DNA from: Jeotgalibaca dankookensis
Lineage (GTDB): Bacteria > Bacillota > Bacilli > Lactobacillales > Aerococcaceae
DNA: 64,000 nucleotides
Direction of reading: 5' to 3'
NCBI RefSeq assembly: GCF_002005405.1
Contig: NZ_CP019728.1
Location: 1,364,001 to 1,428,000, forward strand
How positions within the stretch are numbered: position 1 is the first letter of the stretch; every line of letters begins with the position of its first letter. Below are positions 25,090 to 34,949 of this stretch, piece after piece. The position numbers were made by a program, and so were the translations under genes. Below the pieces are notes generated by a model. The model was not told the DNA's origin, did not search any database, and was given only the letters and a program-made list of their open reading frames with translations.

Positions 25090-27343
25090 ATTCAACTATT
25101 TTGTAAGTTTCAGGGTCAATCCCTTGTAGTAGTTTTGAGTCTTTGTTTGAAGTAATCAGATACAGTTGGTGCATAGCTCGGCTAAAAATTGTATACCAAA
25201 TTTGTTGGTTATTACTTCCAGCAATCGATGCAATAATCTCATCTGTTCCTACTCCAACGACAACGTCAAACTCCAAACCTTTTGCTAAGCCAATAGGCAT
25301 GGCAACAATTTGTTTATTCATGATGGTGTCATCGGTGTAAATGGTTTGGTAATCCACACCCCACTCATCTAAAAAGCTGACGACCTTATCAATTCCTGCA
25401 CTAGTTGGCGTCAAGAAAGCAATCCGCTCACCTCTAGCTACACGTTCATCTAGTCGTTCTTTTAAATCTTTTGTAAAAGTTTGACTTTCACGAAAGAGAA
25501 CTTCTGGTTTTTCACGCGAACGGATAGGTTTGGTTTCTTGATCGTCCAAGATGGCAAACTGGTCCGCAAAAGCCATGACTTCTTTTGTTGAACGGTAACT
25601 GGTTAAGAGGAGGTGACGTTTTATTTCTTCTTCTTCGAAAATATTTTTTAATACGTCATAATCCAAACGGTTCTGCCAGATATTTTGATTTAAATCCCCC
25701 GCCATCACATAACGTGCACGTGGATATAATTTCTTAAGTAAACGCATTTGAAAGGGAGTAAAGTCTTGAACTTCATCAATACAAATGTATTGGTATGACT
25801 TTTGAGTCATCATCCCCTTCATTTGTAGTAAAAGTGCGTAATAAGTCGTCATATCATAGTAATAAAATCGGTTCTTGCGCATTTCTTCACGTACATCGCC
25901 AATATGATCAGACCATTCCTCAGTGGAAACATGAAAGCTTTCTAAATTCATTAAGTTAGGAATTGATTTTAAAAAGTGCAAGTACTGCGCACGATAACGT
26001 ATATGGGCTTGACTATTTACACGGTGCTCAATCGGTTTAAAGGCGTCGCTGACAATTTGTTGGCGCATATAGCTTTCCATTTTAACAATATTATGGGATT
26101 GGCTTTCGAAACGATGCAAGCTATCGGTATCGTAGTGTTGAAGAGCATCATCCACCCAATCGGCATCCAAACTACTTACTCTTAATTCATCTAAGCGTTG
26201 GAGCAATCTAGCACGCAAAATTTCTAACTTAGCAGCCAAGGTTCCTTTACTATCAATAGAACTATAAATTTCTTGAATTTCTTCTTTGGAAATCAAGACA
26301 TCATCTTCACGCATAATATTTCGGAATAACAAATATTTATTTTTAAGAAGTTGACTGTATCGTTCTAGAGCACCATAAAAGGCACTGCTTCCTTTAACGT
26401 TTTGAATCGCCGTGTTTTCACCTACTTCATTAGGAATCATTTTGAAGTTAGTGACACGTTGTTGAATAAATTGTGGAAAAGTATTACCTTCCACATCCCA
26501 TTCGCCAAGTGAAGGCAAAACTTGCGAGATGTAAGCTTGGAAAATACGGTTAGGCGAAAAGAGTAAAATTTCATCTGTTTTAAGATGGGCCCGAAACGCA
26601 TATAGAAGATAGGCAATCTTCTGCATCATCACAACGGTCTTTCCTGAACCAGCCACACCTTGTATTAAAACATTGCGTGATTGGGTATCACGGACGATAC
26701 GATTTTGTTCTTTTTGTAAGGTTGCCACAACGGGTCCCATTAAACTCGATGATCCTGCTTCTAATACTTCCATAAGATAAGGATCACCCATAACGTTATC
26801 CGTATCAATCATACCAACGATTTTACCTGCTTGAACACGAAACTGTCTTTTTAAATCTACTTCAAAAGCTTGGAAACGGTCGCCGATACGTAGTTTGACG
26901 GTATCGCCCACATTTCCTTCGTAATAAAGTGCAGAAATAGGCGCGCGCCAGTCTACAATATAATTCTCATTGTCTTCAAAGAGTGAGCCGATTCCCACAT
27001 AAATTTGTTCTTCTTCTGAATAAGCAAGATTTTGGTAATCAATCCGTCCAAAATAAGGATCTTCTTGCATTTTTTCCAAAACCGTTCTTCTATTTTGAAC
27101 TTGAATCAGTTCGCTACTTTTTATGGTTAAGTTTTGTTCAAACTCTCTTAATTCGCCGGAAGTTTCCCACATGGCTTCACTGGAACTATTATTGATTCGA
27201 ATTTCAGAGGATTGTTTTAATAATTGCTTTTGGATTTCAAGCTTTGTCGTATATTCGGATTTTAATTGATCTGCTTCTGCTGTGATAATAGCAATCACCT
27301 TATCCATACGCGCTTGTTCTTCTTGAATTGTTTTATTATTCAT
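25088..27343 (-). CDS. helD: RNA polymerase recycling motor HelD (UvrD/Rep-like ATPase)
   Basis: 751-residue superfamily 1 helicase-like protein that pulls stalled or idle RNA polymerase off DNA and frees it for new initiation. N-terminal coiled-coil arm (about residues 1-80, LKSEYTTKLEIQKQLLK) enters the polymerase secondary channel in known HelD structures. Walker A is GVAGSGKTVVMMQKIAYLLY near residue 235. Later motifs include CIDEVQDFTPFQMRLLKKLYP (Walker B), GDLNQNIW, LLTSYRSTKEVM and MAMPIGLAKGLEFD-like sequence. The IVDWRAPISALYYEG stretch is typical of HelD and not of UvrD. Transcribed alone. Confidence 0.92.
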   Translation of the reverse strand: MNNKTIQEEQARMDKVIAIITAEADQLKSEYTTKLEIQKQLLKQSSEIRINNSSSEAMWETSGELREFEQNLTIKSSELIQVQNRRTVLEKMQEDPYFGRIDYQNLAYSEEEQIYVGIGSLFEDNENYIVDWRAPISALYYEGNVGDTVKLRIGDRFQAFEVDLKRQFRVQAGKIVGMIDTDNVMGDPYLMEVLEAGSSSLMGPVVATLQKEQNRIVRDTQSRNVLIQGVAGSGKTVVMMQKIAYLLYAFRAHLKTDEILLFSPNRIFQAYISQVLPSLGEWDVEGNTFPQFIQQRVTNFKMIPNEVGENTAIQNVKGSSAFYGALERYSQLLKNKYLLFRNIMREDDVLISKEEIQEIYSSIDSKGTLAAKLEILRARLLQRLDELRVSSLDADWVDDALQHYDTDSLHRFESQSHNIVKMESYMRQQIVSDAFKPIEHRVNSQAHIRYRAQYLHFLKSIPNLMNLESFHVSTEEWSDHIGDVREEMRKNRFYYYDMTTYYALLLQMKGMMTQKSYQYICIDEVQDFTPFQMRLLKKLYPRARYVMAGDLNQNIWQNRLDYDVLKNIFEEEEIKRHLLLTSYRSTKEVMAFADQFAILDDQETKPIRSREKPEVLFRESQTFTKDLKERLDERVARGERIAFLTPTSAGIDKVVSFLDEWGVDYQTIYTDDTIMNKQIVAMPIGLAKGLEFDVVVGVGTDEIIASIAGSNNQQIWYTIFSRAMHQLYLITSNKDSKLLQGIDPETYKIVE

Positions 27344-27451
27344 ATGGGTATATCCCCTTTCAAACTCTAATGAAATCGCTCTAATTGGCTAAAAGTAACA
27401 TTTTTAATTATAGCATATTGCACACTAGTTTTCCATTTATTCGAATACGCA

Positions 27452-27486
27452 AAGAAGCCATCCCATTTAACCTGGAATGGCTTCTT
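27452..27486. terminator. Terminator after the SDR gene
   Basis: A 14-bp stem (AAGAAGCCAT plus CCCA against TGGAATGGCTTCTT, one G-U) with a 7-nt loop, 22 bases past the SDR stop. The T-tract is short, so efficiency is uncertain. Confidence 0.7.
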
Positions 27487-27507
27487 GATATACGTGGTTA
27501 TCTCATT

Positions 27508-28269
27508 CTAATGTTTTCTTTTTTGTTGATGACCGGCAATTTTAACAAGGAGGCTTCTTGGTGCTATTTTAGCAATAACAGCTGCAACCTTTAAGTTCGC
27601 TCCTGGAATAATTAAAACTTTATTATTGAATAAATTACGAACACCATAACGCGCGCACTCTTCAGCAGTGATACTTGCTAGAGCAAAGGAAGCGCCCGCT
27701 ACTTCATTAAACTCGGTATCAACCGGTCCCGGGCAAAGCGCACTTGCTCGCACTTGGCTATCTCGATTTTTTAATTCTTGATTAATTGCTTGCGTCAAAC
27801 TGACCACATAGGCTTTTGTTGCATAGTAAGTAGCCATATATGGACCAGCTGGGAGAAGCCCTGCTATAGAAGCAACGTTTAGGATATGCCCTTTATCTTT
27901 TTCGATAAAGTCCTGTAAAAAGAGTTTCGTTAATATGTGGAGAGCAGAAATATTAAGATTGATCATATCGATTTCACGGTCTAATTCTGTGGTTGCAAAA
28001 TCACCTAAAAGCCCAAATCCTGCACAATTAACTAGTACCGTCACGTTTTGGTCTTGAACCGTTTCGTGCAAACCATGCGCTTCACTTAAGTTGGCTAAGT
28101 CAGCTGTAATAATCTGGCAATGGGTGTCAACTTCTTTTGCCAGCTCTTCTAAACGGTCCTCACGTCGTGCTACAAGAACAAGATTGTAACCACGCTTACT
28201 GAGGTTCTTGGCAATCTCTCGCCCAATTCCAGAACTTGCTCCGGTTATAACTGCTACTTCATTTTTCAT
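27508..28269 (-). CDS. Short-chain dehydrogenase/reductase (SDR), YqjQ/DltE-like
   Basis: 253-residue classical SDR. The NADP-binding motif is TGASSGIGREIAKNL with VARREDRLEELA, whose Arg residues favour NADPH. Catalytic residues: NCAGFG, Ser in NVASIAGLLPAG, and the YYATKAYVV active site (Tyr-x-x-x-Lys). A C-terminal tail (RSLLVKIAGHQQKRKH) is basic and may touch the membrane. The substrate is unknown; ketone or aldehyde reduction is likely. Confidence 0.88.
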   Translation of the reverse strand: MKNEVAVITGASSGIGREIAKNLSKRGYNLVLVARREDRLEELAKEVDTHCQIITADLANLSEAHGLHETVQDQNVTVLVNCAGFGLLGDFATTELDREIDMINLNISALHILTKLFLQDFIEKDKGHILNVASIAGLLPAGPYMATYYATKAYVVSLTQAINQELKNRDSQVRASALCPGPVDTEFNEVAGASFALASITAEECARYGVRNLFNNKVLIIPGANLKVAAVIAKIAPRSLLVKIAGHQQKRKH

Positions 28270-28311
28270 CTGTCAAATTTCCCCCTTATAGTTTTGCTAC
28301 TATCATTTTTT

Positions 28312-28974
28312 CTATATAAAAATCCGTTTTTGAAGCTCACGTACTATTTCGCTACCGTTAAAGAATAAAATCAGTAATAGTAAGAGACTACTAAAACCAA
28401 TGGATATCCAACTCGGAATAGTTGTACTCACCCAGCTAAAAATTAAAAAAAGAATGGGAATTAATCCTAGCATGGCTGCTGCAGCCAAATAGAGAATGTA
28501 ATCAGCTAATTTCATTCTCATTAAGCGACTCGATACAAACATGCCAATGACGGCTGAACTGCAAAAAATCGGCACTGCAAAGGTTGTTGACCACCCTGTC
28601 CAACCAATTAAATAGTCAAGGTACACACACAGAAGTGACAGAATGATGAGTAAATATAAAAGACTTTTTGCTAAATTACGCCGCTTGCGGACGATTGTTA
28701 AAACAACCAGCCACATGGACATAATGCCAAATAACGCTGCTTGAATCCATTGAATATTCCCCCGCCAAATGAAACCTAACCCGAGCGTCGTAAATATAAT
28801 GATTAAAGATAAGAGGGCTAACCATTTTGTTATCCGTTGTTTATTAAACCGTAAGGGAACATCTGGATAGGAACTCGCAACGGGGGGTTTGGTTGTGTCT
28901 AGCGGTGTCTGACACAAAGGACATTTTTCCCGATTGCCTTTGACAGCAACATGGCAATTTTCACACTCCCGCAT
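28312..28974 (-). CDS. Zinc-ribbon membrane protein, DUF6320-like
   Basis: 220 residues. The N-terminus has a four-cysteine zinc ribbon (CENCHVAVKGNREKCPLCQTPL), followed by a short proline linker and six hydrophobic segments. No catalytic motif is visible. Its start overlaps the acyltransferase gene by 14 bases, so it belongs to the acyltransferase/hydrolase operon. I associate this arrangement with a family annotated DUF6320, from memory. The role is unknown; it may anchor or supply lipid-linked substrates for the two soluble partners (inference). Confidence 0.75.
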   Translation of the reverse strand: MRECENCHVAVKGNREKCPLCQTPLDTTKPPVASSYPDVPLRFNKQRITKWLALLSLIIIFTTLGLGFIWRGNIQWIQAALFGIMSMWLVVLTIVRKRRNLAKSLLYLLIILSLLCVYLDYLIGWTGWSTTFAVPIFCSSAVIGMFVSSRLMRMKLADYILYLAAAAMLGLIPILFLIFSWVSTTIPSWISIGFSSLLLLLILFFNGSEIVRELQKRIFI

Positions 28975-30349
28975 GAGAACCCCCTCCTAACTCCTCTTCC
29001 GTAACCTTGTTAACCGTTACTGTGATTGGTACGCCATCTTCTGTTAAAGAGCGTGCGAACTCTTTGAATATATCGGTTTCAATATAAGGCGACGTAAAGG
29101 AAATGGTAAAATAGTCGCCATGACTAATCGCACAAAATTGCGGACGAACCGCAATCGTATGGAAATAGACTTGGTTGATGAAACTTTCAATTGGTTTTGA
29201 AAAAGACACCCTGCCTAAATTTGATATTGCCAGTGTCAAATTTTTATTCGTCGAATGATTAATTAATTTTAACCCAAAATCTTTTAAGGGGCGAATAATA
29301 ATACGCGCGAGTGGATGATATTCAAAATAAATTAATCGCGTCAAAATTTTCTCTAAATGTTTTTTTTCTAATTGTGGACTTAATTGCTCTTTCAATTCTT
29401 TACAAATATCCGACACAGAATTTTTTTTGCCTGGTTGATAGGTATACTCTAAGCGTGTTACTGCGAAAAAATTTCGCGCGGAAGTCGAAGGATAAAATTG
29501 CCTTAAATTGACCGGGACTGAAACAGCCATTGTCTCGTTGCCGTGAAAATCCTTGGCACTTTTACGGACAGACTCCATAAACAAAGCAGTTAAATAAATG
29601 GTTAAGGAAACTTGCTCCTTTTTAGCTCGTTTTAGTATCTTTTTAACCGGCATTTCCATCTCGACAATACGTGGACGATTATCAGGTGTGTAAGTTCCTT
29701 TGTAATGATAAACCTTCTTTTCATCAGCGTCTCCTGTTGGATAAAGCAGTTCTTTTGCTTTAACCGTGACCTTACTAAAACTGCGTAAGGCCGATTGGGT
29801 CGCTTGCCCAAAATTTTTCTGATCTTTGACCCGAAAATGTCTCGCAAAACTATCTTCACTTGAGGTGTCATGATTATATTCGGCTACTTCCAAATCTTCT
29901 GGATTTATTTCAGGATTTTTTAACAAGAGGTATTCTTTTAACAAATCTTGGAAAAACCACATAGCTCCGGTTCCATCAGACAAAACGTGGAAGACTTCTA
30001 AGCTGATCCGCTTCTTCCAATAGACAACTCGGAATAATAATTCACGTCGATCAAAATGATAAAGCGGCTGGCAAGATGGGTTGGTGTCCAGTTGAACAAC
30101 CGGCTTTAAGTCACTTTCTTCTAAATAATACCAAAAAATACCGCGCCGCAAAACACTATGATAGAGCAAGTATTGGCTATAAACTTCATTTAAAGCTTGC
30201 TGCAATAGATCCGAATCAACGGTATCTGTCAGTTCCGCACTGAATCGAAAGACTTTGCTATCCCGATTAGTCATTGCGGCAAGGAAGATGTTGGATGCAT
30301 TATCAAGCCGCACCCATTTTTTACGGTTGGTAGCCTTTCTCTTCTCCAT
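28961..30349 (-). CDS. Condensation-type O-acyltransferase (alcohol acetyltransferase-like)
   Basis: About 462 residues from the ATG at 30349; GGAAG lies eight bases upstream, and a GTG and ATG slightly further up are alternatives. The acyltransferase active-site motif HxxxDG is seen as HVLSDGTGAM, near residue 135, as in the CoA-dependent acyltransferase/condensation superfamily (chloramphenicol acetyltransferase fold). A second typical stretch, NLGRVSFSKP, lies in the C-terminal half. The likely reaction is acyl transfer from CoA or a carrier to an alcohol or sugar hydroxyl; the acceptor is unknown. It is translationally coupled to the esterase upstream and the zinc-ribbon membrane protein downstream. 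Confidence 0.82.
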   Translation of the reverse strand: MEKRKATNRKKWVRLDNASNIFLAAMTNRDSKVFRFSAELTDTVDSDLLQQALNEVYSQYLLYHSVLRRGIFWYYLEESDLKPVVQLDTNPSCQPLYHFDRRELLFRVVYWKKRISLEVFHVLSDGTGAMWFFQDLLKEYLLLKNPEINPEDLEVAEYNHDTSSEDSFARHFRVKDQKNFGQATQSALRSFSKVTVKAKELLYPTGDADEKKVYHYKGTYTPDNRPRIVEMEMPVKKILKRAKKEQVSLTIYLTALFMESVRKSAKDFHGNETMAVSVPVNLRQFYPSTSARNFFAVTRLEYTYQPGKKNSVSDICKELKEQLSPQLEKKHLEKILTRLIYFEYHPLARIIIRPLKDFGLKLINHSTNKNLTLAISNLGRVSFSKPIESFINQVYFHTIAVRPQFCAISHGDYFTISFTSPYIETDIFKEFARSLTEDGVPITVTVNKVTEEELGGGSHAGV

Positions 30350-31289
30350 ATGCATCACTTCCTTTTAAACGGTTTTCCAAATAATCTTCAATTAGTCGGT
30401 AGGTTTTTTCATCTGAGTCGGTAGAAATAGGACCAAACAGATAGTTATGGATGGTATTCTTTGCCTGAAAAATTCGAACTTCATTACCTGCTTGCCATAG
30501 TAGCTGCCCGTAAGCTTCGCCCTCGTCTCTTAAAGGATCAAACTGGGACGTAATAATGAGTGTCGCTGGTTGGTTGGCTAAATCATCTGCCACTATGGGA
30601 GAGACATAAGGCGATTGCCGTACTTTTTCATCTGGGGCATACATTTCCATATATTCGCGTAATTTTTTATTAGTCAGTCCATAATCGTAGCCATTTTCTT
30701 CAACGCTTTGAAAAGGAGAACGTTCATCGTGATTCCAATAAGTAACGGGGTTAATCAGAATTTGCTTATGCGGTAATTGCTTTCCTTCATCTCTTAATCG
30801 TAAGGAAACTGCCGCTGCTAAATTTGCGCCTGCTGAATTGCCAATTAAGACGAGGTTTTCTGCATTGTGAAGCCCAGTTAATTCGGGACGATTAATGAGT
30901 ACTTCCGCTACACGAAAACAATCATCAAATCCAGCTGGAAATGGGTGCTCTGGTGCTTTGGAATAATCAACTGCTAAAACGGCCCGACCTGTCTTATCGG
31001 CCATTCGGATGCAGTCCCTTGTATATGTATCAATACTTCCCAGTACCCAACCACCGCCATGGAAGAAAAGTAAGATTTCATCACTACGTTTTTCTTTAGG
31101 CTGGAAAATCCGGACTGGAATTTCATGACTCATATCTTCTGCATAAATTTGGCGATCCAAGATTCGATAACTATCTTTTGGTGGCTGTTGAATAAACTCT
31201 TGCAGGCGCCTTACTTGTAAATAGTTCTCCTGCATATCTATTTTCGGTGAGGAAAAGAGTTTGAGTATAAATTTTGTTATATTGTTCAT
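30321..31289 (-). CDS. Alpha/beta hydrolase, hormone-sensitive-lipase type esterase
   Basis: 322 residues from the ATG at 31289, chosen because GAGGGA lies six bases upstream; the open frame extends to 31445 but without a good start. Oxyanion-hole motif HGGGWVLGS, nucleophile elbow GNSAGANLAAA, and late Asp and His (SQFDPLRDEGEAY, IHNYLFG) form the catalytic set of HSL-type esterases. It probably cleaves short-chain esters. Pairing with an acyltransferase suggests one adds and the other removes an acyl group on the same type of molecule, or that it supplies the alcohol (inference). First gene of the three-gene operon. Confidence 0.87.
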   Translation of the reverse strand: MNNITKFILKLFSSPKIDMQENYLQVRRLQEFIQQPPKDSYRILDRQIYAEDMSHEIPVRIFQPKEKRSDEILLFFHGGGWVLGSIDTYTRDCIRMADKTGRAVLAVDYSKAPEHPFPAGFDDCFRVAEVLINRPELTGLHNAENLVLIGNSAGANLAAAVSLRLRDEGKQLPHKQILINPVTYWNHDERSPFQSVEENGYDYGLTNKKLREYMEMYAPDEKVRQSPYVSPIVADDLANQPATLIITSQFDPLRDEGEAYGQLLWQAGNEVRIFQAKNTIHNYLFGPISTDSDEKTYRLIEDYLENRLKGSDAYGEEKGYQP

Positions 31290-31383
31290 AGCTATTCCCT
31301 CATTTACAATTTTAATGGATGGTATGGGTAAAGATAGTCTCATTATATCATGATTTTTTGAGATACTCGCTTGATTCAATATC

Positions 31384-31526
31384 GATTTCATCATTAGAAG
31401 CTTTATATTCTTGTCTGGTGATGAAATTTGCCCGGATTTCATCACTAGGAATTATTTTGAACCACTTACTGATGAAAAAAGTAGTTTTTTCATCGCTAGA
31501 GCCCTAATTTTAACAAGTTATGATGA
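31384..31526. repeat. Copy B of a ~142-bp intergenic element with four alternating half-sites
   Basis: Between the esterase start and the SNF2 gene end. It contains TTTCATCATTAG (31386-31397), a hairpin at 31415-31448 (arms CTGGTGATGAAAT and ATTTCATCACTAG), a second hairpin at 31469-31499 (arms GATGAAAAAA and TTTTTTCATC), and a closing half-site TTATGATGA (31518-31526). The first and last half-sites can pair as an outer stem. The same order and spacing occur at 41431-41571. Confidence 0.7.
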
Positions 31527-31535
31527 TTTTATTAA

Positions 31536-31573
31536 AAAAAAGATTGAGAACTTAGAATGTTCCCAATCTCTTT
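31536..31573 (-). terminator. Terminator after the SNF2 helicase gene
   Basis: AAAAAGATTGAGAAC pairs with GTTCCCAATCTCTTTTT (two mismatches) directly behind the stop codon, with a T-run on the minus strand. Confidence 0.8.
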
Positions 31574-34500
31574 TTATTCATCGCCTAAAATACCGATAAT
31601 TTCCTCTTTGGATAAGCTTGTAAAGGATTGTTTTCCTTCCGTTATCACTTGGTCAATCAATTCGCGTTTTTTATCTTGTAATTCATTAATCCGCTCTTCA
31701 ATAGTACCGGTACAAATCATTCGAATGACTTGGACTTTTTTGGTTTGTCCATAACGGTGAACACGGTCCGTTGCTTGGCTTTCAACTGCGGGATTCCACC
31801 AACTATCATAGAGAATAACCGTATCGCCACCAGTCAAGTTCAAACCAGTACCGCCTGCTCGTAGGGAAATTAAAAATAAATCTTTTTCACCCTCATTAAA
31901 GCGTGTCGTTAAAGCTAAGCGTTCTAGGTTTGGAGTTTGACCATCCAAATAAAAATAATCACGCTCTTGTTCAGCTAGACGGTTTCGAATAATTTGAAGC
32001 ATTTGTGTAAATTGCGAAAATAGGACCACACGCTTCCCATTTTCGCGTGCATTATCCAAGTACTCCATCAACCGTTCTAGTTTGGCCGACTCCCCCTGAT
32101 AATCGGGATTAACTAAGCGGGGATCACAACAAATTTGGCGCAAACGCGTCAATCCTGCTAGGATTTTAATTCGGTTTTCGTTAACTGTCCCTGCTTCTAA
32201 TAGCTCATTGGTTTCGCTCCGAACGAGGCGCAATTGAGACAGGTACATAGCTTTTTGTTGGTCAGCCAAGTCAATATATTCAACAGATTCTACCTTATCT
32301 GGTAGTTCAGTTAAAACATCCTTTTTGAGTCGACGCAAAACAAATGGTTTTATTTTCCGATTTATTTGTGCAATGTCCATATTTTTAAAGGCTTTTTGAG
32401 ATGGGAATAAACCGGGAACAACAATAGAAAAAATAGAGAAGAGCTCTCCTAATTGATTTTCTAAAGGTGTCCCACTCAAAGCAAACTTTGTATGAGCTTT
32501 TAATTGACGGACTGCTTTAGTCGTTTTAGCAATATTATTTTTAACAATTTGTGCTTCGTCTAAAATAATACTCCGGAAAATTATTTCACCATACAAATCA
32601 ATATCACGTAATAAAACAGGATAAGAAGTGATCCATAGCTTAATTCCATCCGCTTTTGCTTGCGCGATTTTAAGATCCCGCTCTTCTTTGGGACCGGTAA
32701 TTAAAGCTGTTTCAAGATTAGGTAAAAATTGACGGGCCTCTTTTTGCCAGTTATACAAAACACTGGACGGGCAAACAACTAAGATGGGCTGATCATTTTC
32801 CTCAATCGATGAAGCAATGTAAGTGAGCGCTTGGACCGTTTTTCCAAGACCCATATCATCTGCTAAAACACCGCCAAACCCATAGGCATCCAGCATCTTC
32901 AACCACTGAAAGCCTTCTTCTTGATAAGGGCGTAAGTTGGCGACTAGAGCACTTGGCCGCGGATAATTAATCGTTTCTAATGAGTCTAATCGTTTTAAAA
33001 ACTCCTTAACCGGATTTTTCAAATTAGCACGTTGCAAGGTGGCATCATCTAAAGCAAAAATACGGTGTAAAGGCATTTCCATCTCGCGACTAGCCTTAGT
33101 AGGGTTAATATCTAATTGCTGTAAAGTTTCTTGATACTGTTGGAATGCTTGATCTTTTAAGTTGATGAGTTTGCCATTAGATAAACGACGGTATTTTTTA
33201 TTAGCGGCTAAATCCTTCATAATTTTCTTTAATTCGGCTTCATCAATACCTTCAATGTCAAAGGTGACCTGTAGTAGATTACTTTTTTCATTCATATCAA
33301 TAACTAATTGTGGGGAAGCTTGAGCAGTATAGAGAAGATGGTTCATATTCTCAGTGGTATAAATTTCCATCATCTCACCAAACTCAGGCAAGGCATCATA
33401 AATGAAACGGTATATTTCATCGGGATCATAAAGGCTTAACTTATCCTCTACAATATCAAAAGGAAATTCAAAGTCATAAAAGACATTCAAAATGGCTCCT
33501 TCTGCTTCTAAATCTACTAAGACTGTTTCAGGCAAACCGTCCGTTTCATTGAATACGAGTGGTCTATAAGACTCCTCACCGTAAAAGAATTGTAAATCTA
33601 CCCAGAGACGCTCTTCTTGCCAATCTAAATACAGCTTCGCCTTGAGTTTTTCTTTTTGAAATTCTTTTTTTACTTTAGGAGAGACTGTTAAAGAAAATCG
33701 TTTCCGGATTGTTGGAACCGAACTGGTCATAAAGTCGCGCATCATATTTTTAGGAATAACGACCCGATCTTTTTTATTACCATGTGTAGCATTAATTAAA
33801 ATATTAATAATGCGCAACTCTTCATCTAATAAAAAGTATAAAGTATTCTCTTGAACCATAACTTTTTGGATTGGAAACAAATGAAAAGGCATAGCTTCTT
33901 TTTCTTCTTGGCGAAATTCATAGAGATCTTCACGACCAGCTACTTCAGAAATCTCAAAAGATAAAGGCAGTAAGGTTTCTCCCTCTTCAAAAATAATCGG
34001 ATCAATTATTTCTTCAAAGGCTTTATCTTGATGATGGATCTTAACGCTATGATTTTCTGTATCCAATACCTTTTTCAAAGTTTCTTTAATCATAACCGGT
34101 GGTACGGTAATTTCAGTTTTATTTCCTGCGCTGTAATTGTAATAGGATTTTGATTGGAAGTGGTAATTTTTGAGTTCTAACAAGGTGTAAAGCATATTAC
34201 GGTCTTTAGAACCAATGTAATGTTCCGCTGGGTCATATTCGAAATCTTTACCAAACCATTGCGGAGTTTCACGTAAAAACAGCTCAGCAGCTTGTTCTAC
34301 ATTTTTAATTTGGTAAAGCTTATTTGTGCCCACTCTGACTCGGATAGAACTTTCTTCGTCTTCATCCAATGATTGAATGGCAAATTGATATTCAAATTTT
34401 ACCTTTTTTCGTCCGCGGTAACCTGTATCCGCATCTAAAAAATCCGTCATATTATTCATAATATAAGTAGCTGCTAGGTAGTTATCCGTTTCTGGTTCTA

Positions 34501-34846
34501 CTTCTATTTCAGCCTTGTTTTCAGATTCTTGCGCATTGTGTTGATCAGCTAAATCATTGTATTTAAGCATGGAAGCGATTAGGTGCTCACAGGGACCTTC
34601 ATTGTTTTTAAAGTAAGAGCATGTACACGTTCCAGAAAGATTTTCGCGAATCGCATCCACATTTACTTCCGTCATTACTAATGGATTGCTGGCAACTGAA
34701 AAAGTAATTTTGACACGGCTCGGTTTTTCTTCTACGGTTTGTTGGTTTACTTTATTTGTTCCATAAAGGGCTACCCCTTTGTTAAATATATCGTTGGGTA
34801 AATTTTCTTCTGACAGAGTCAATACTGGTACTTTTCTCCATTCCAA
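31574..34846 (-). CDS. SNF2-family DEAD-like helicase with SWIM zinc finger
   Basis: 1090-residue Swi2/Snf2 ATPase. Order: SWIM zinc finger near residues 92-112 (CTCSYFKNNEGPCEHLIASM, Cys-Cys-Cys-His), a long SNF2-associated middle region of about 500 residues, then the motor with DDMGLGKTVQALTYI (Walker A), DEAQIVKN (Walker B, DEAQ rather than DEAH) and ALSGTPLENQLGELFS, followed by the C-terminal lobe with FSQFTQML, DGQTPN and TDRVHRYGQTKKVQVIRMICTGTIEERI. Such bacterial proteins are thought to move along DNA or act on RNA polymerase (as RapA does), but this subgroup has no clear role. Monocistronic. Confidence 0.92.
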   Translation of the reverse strand: MEWRKVPVLTLSEENLPNDIFNKGVALYGTNKVNQQTVEEKPSRVKITFSVASNPLVMTEVNVDAIRENLSGTCTCSYFKNNEGPCEHLIASMLKYNDLADQHNAQESENKAEIEVEPETDNYLAATYIMNNMTDFLDADTGYRGRKKVKFEYQFAIQSLDEDEESSIRVRVGTNKLYQIKNVEQAAELFLRETPQWFGKDFEYDPAEHYIGSKDRNMLYTLLELKNYHFQSKSYYNYSAGNKTEITVPPVMIKETLKKVLDTENHSVKIHHQDKAFEEIIDPIIFEEGETLLPLSFEISEVAGREDLYEFRQEEKEAMPFHLFPIQKVMVQENTLYFLLDEELRIINILINATHGNKKDRVVIPKNMMRDFMTSSVPTIRKRFSLTVSPKVKKEFQKEKLKAKLYLDWQEERLWVDLQFFYGEESYRPLVFNETDGLPETVLVDLEAEGAILNVFYDFEFPFDIVEDKLSLYDPDEIYRFIYDALPEFGEMMEIYTTENMNHLLYTAQASPQLVIDMNEKSNLLQVTFDIEGIDEAELKKIMKDLAANKKYRRLSNGKLINLKDQAFQQYQETLQQLDINPTKASREMEMPLHRIFALDDATLQRANLKNPVKEFLKRLDSLETINYPRPSALVANLRPYQEEGFQWLKMLDAYGFGGVLADDMGLGKTVQALTYIASSIEENDQPILVVCPSSVLYNWQKEARQFLPNLETALITGPKEERDLKIAQAKADGIKLWITSYPVLLRDIDLYGEIIFRSIILDEAQIVKNNIAKTTKAVRQLKAHTKFALSGTPLENQLGELFSIFSIVVPGLFPSQKAFKNMDIAQINRKIKPFVLRRLKKDVLTELPDKVESVEYIDLADQQKAMYLSQLRLVRSETNELLEAGTVNENRIKILAGLTRLRQICCDPRLVNPDYQGESAKLERLMEYLDNARENGKRVVLFSQFTQMLQIIRNRLAEQERDYFYLDGQTPNLERLALTTRFNEGEKDLFLISLRAGGTGLNLTGGDTVILYDSWWNPAVESQATDRVHRYGQTKKVQVIRMICTGTIEERINELQDKKRELIDQVITEGKQSFTSLSKEEIIGILGDE

Positions 34847-34949
34847 TCGCTATCCCTCCTTACAAGATATCATTTCTCCATTATAGCATAAATGATTTCA
34901 CTTTAAGAAGCTGTCACTAAAAGCGACTTTGTTTAAAAATCAAATCTGT

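Noticed and set aside
31384-31526. CRISPR array
   Set aside because: The repeats are inverted half-sites of 9-14 bases with unequal short gaps, not direct repeats with uniform spacers, and no cas gene is present.
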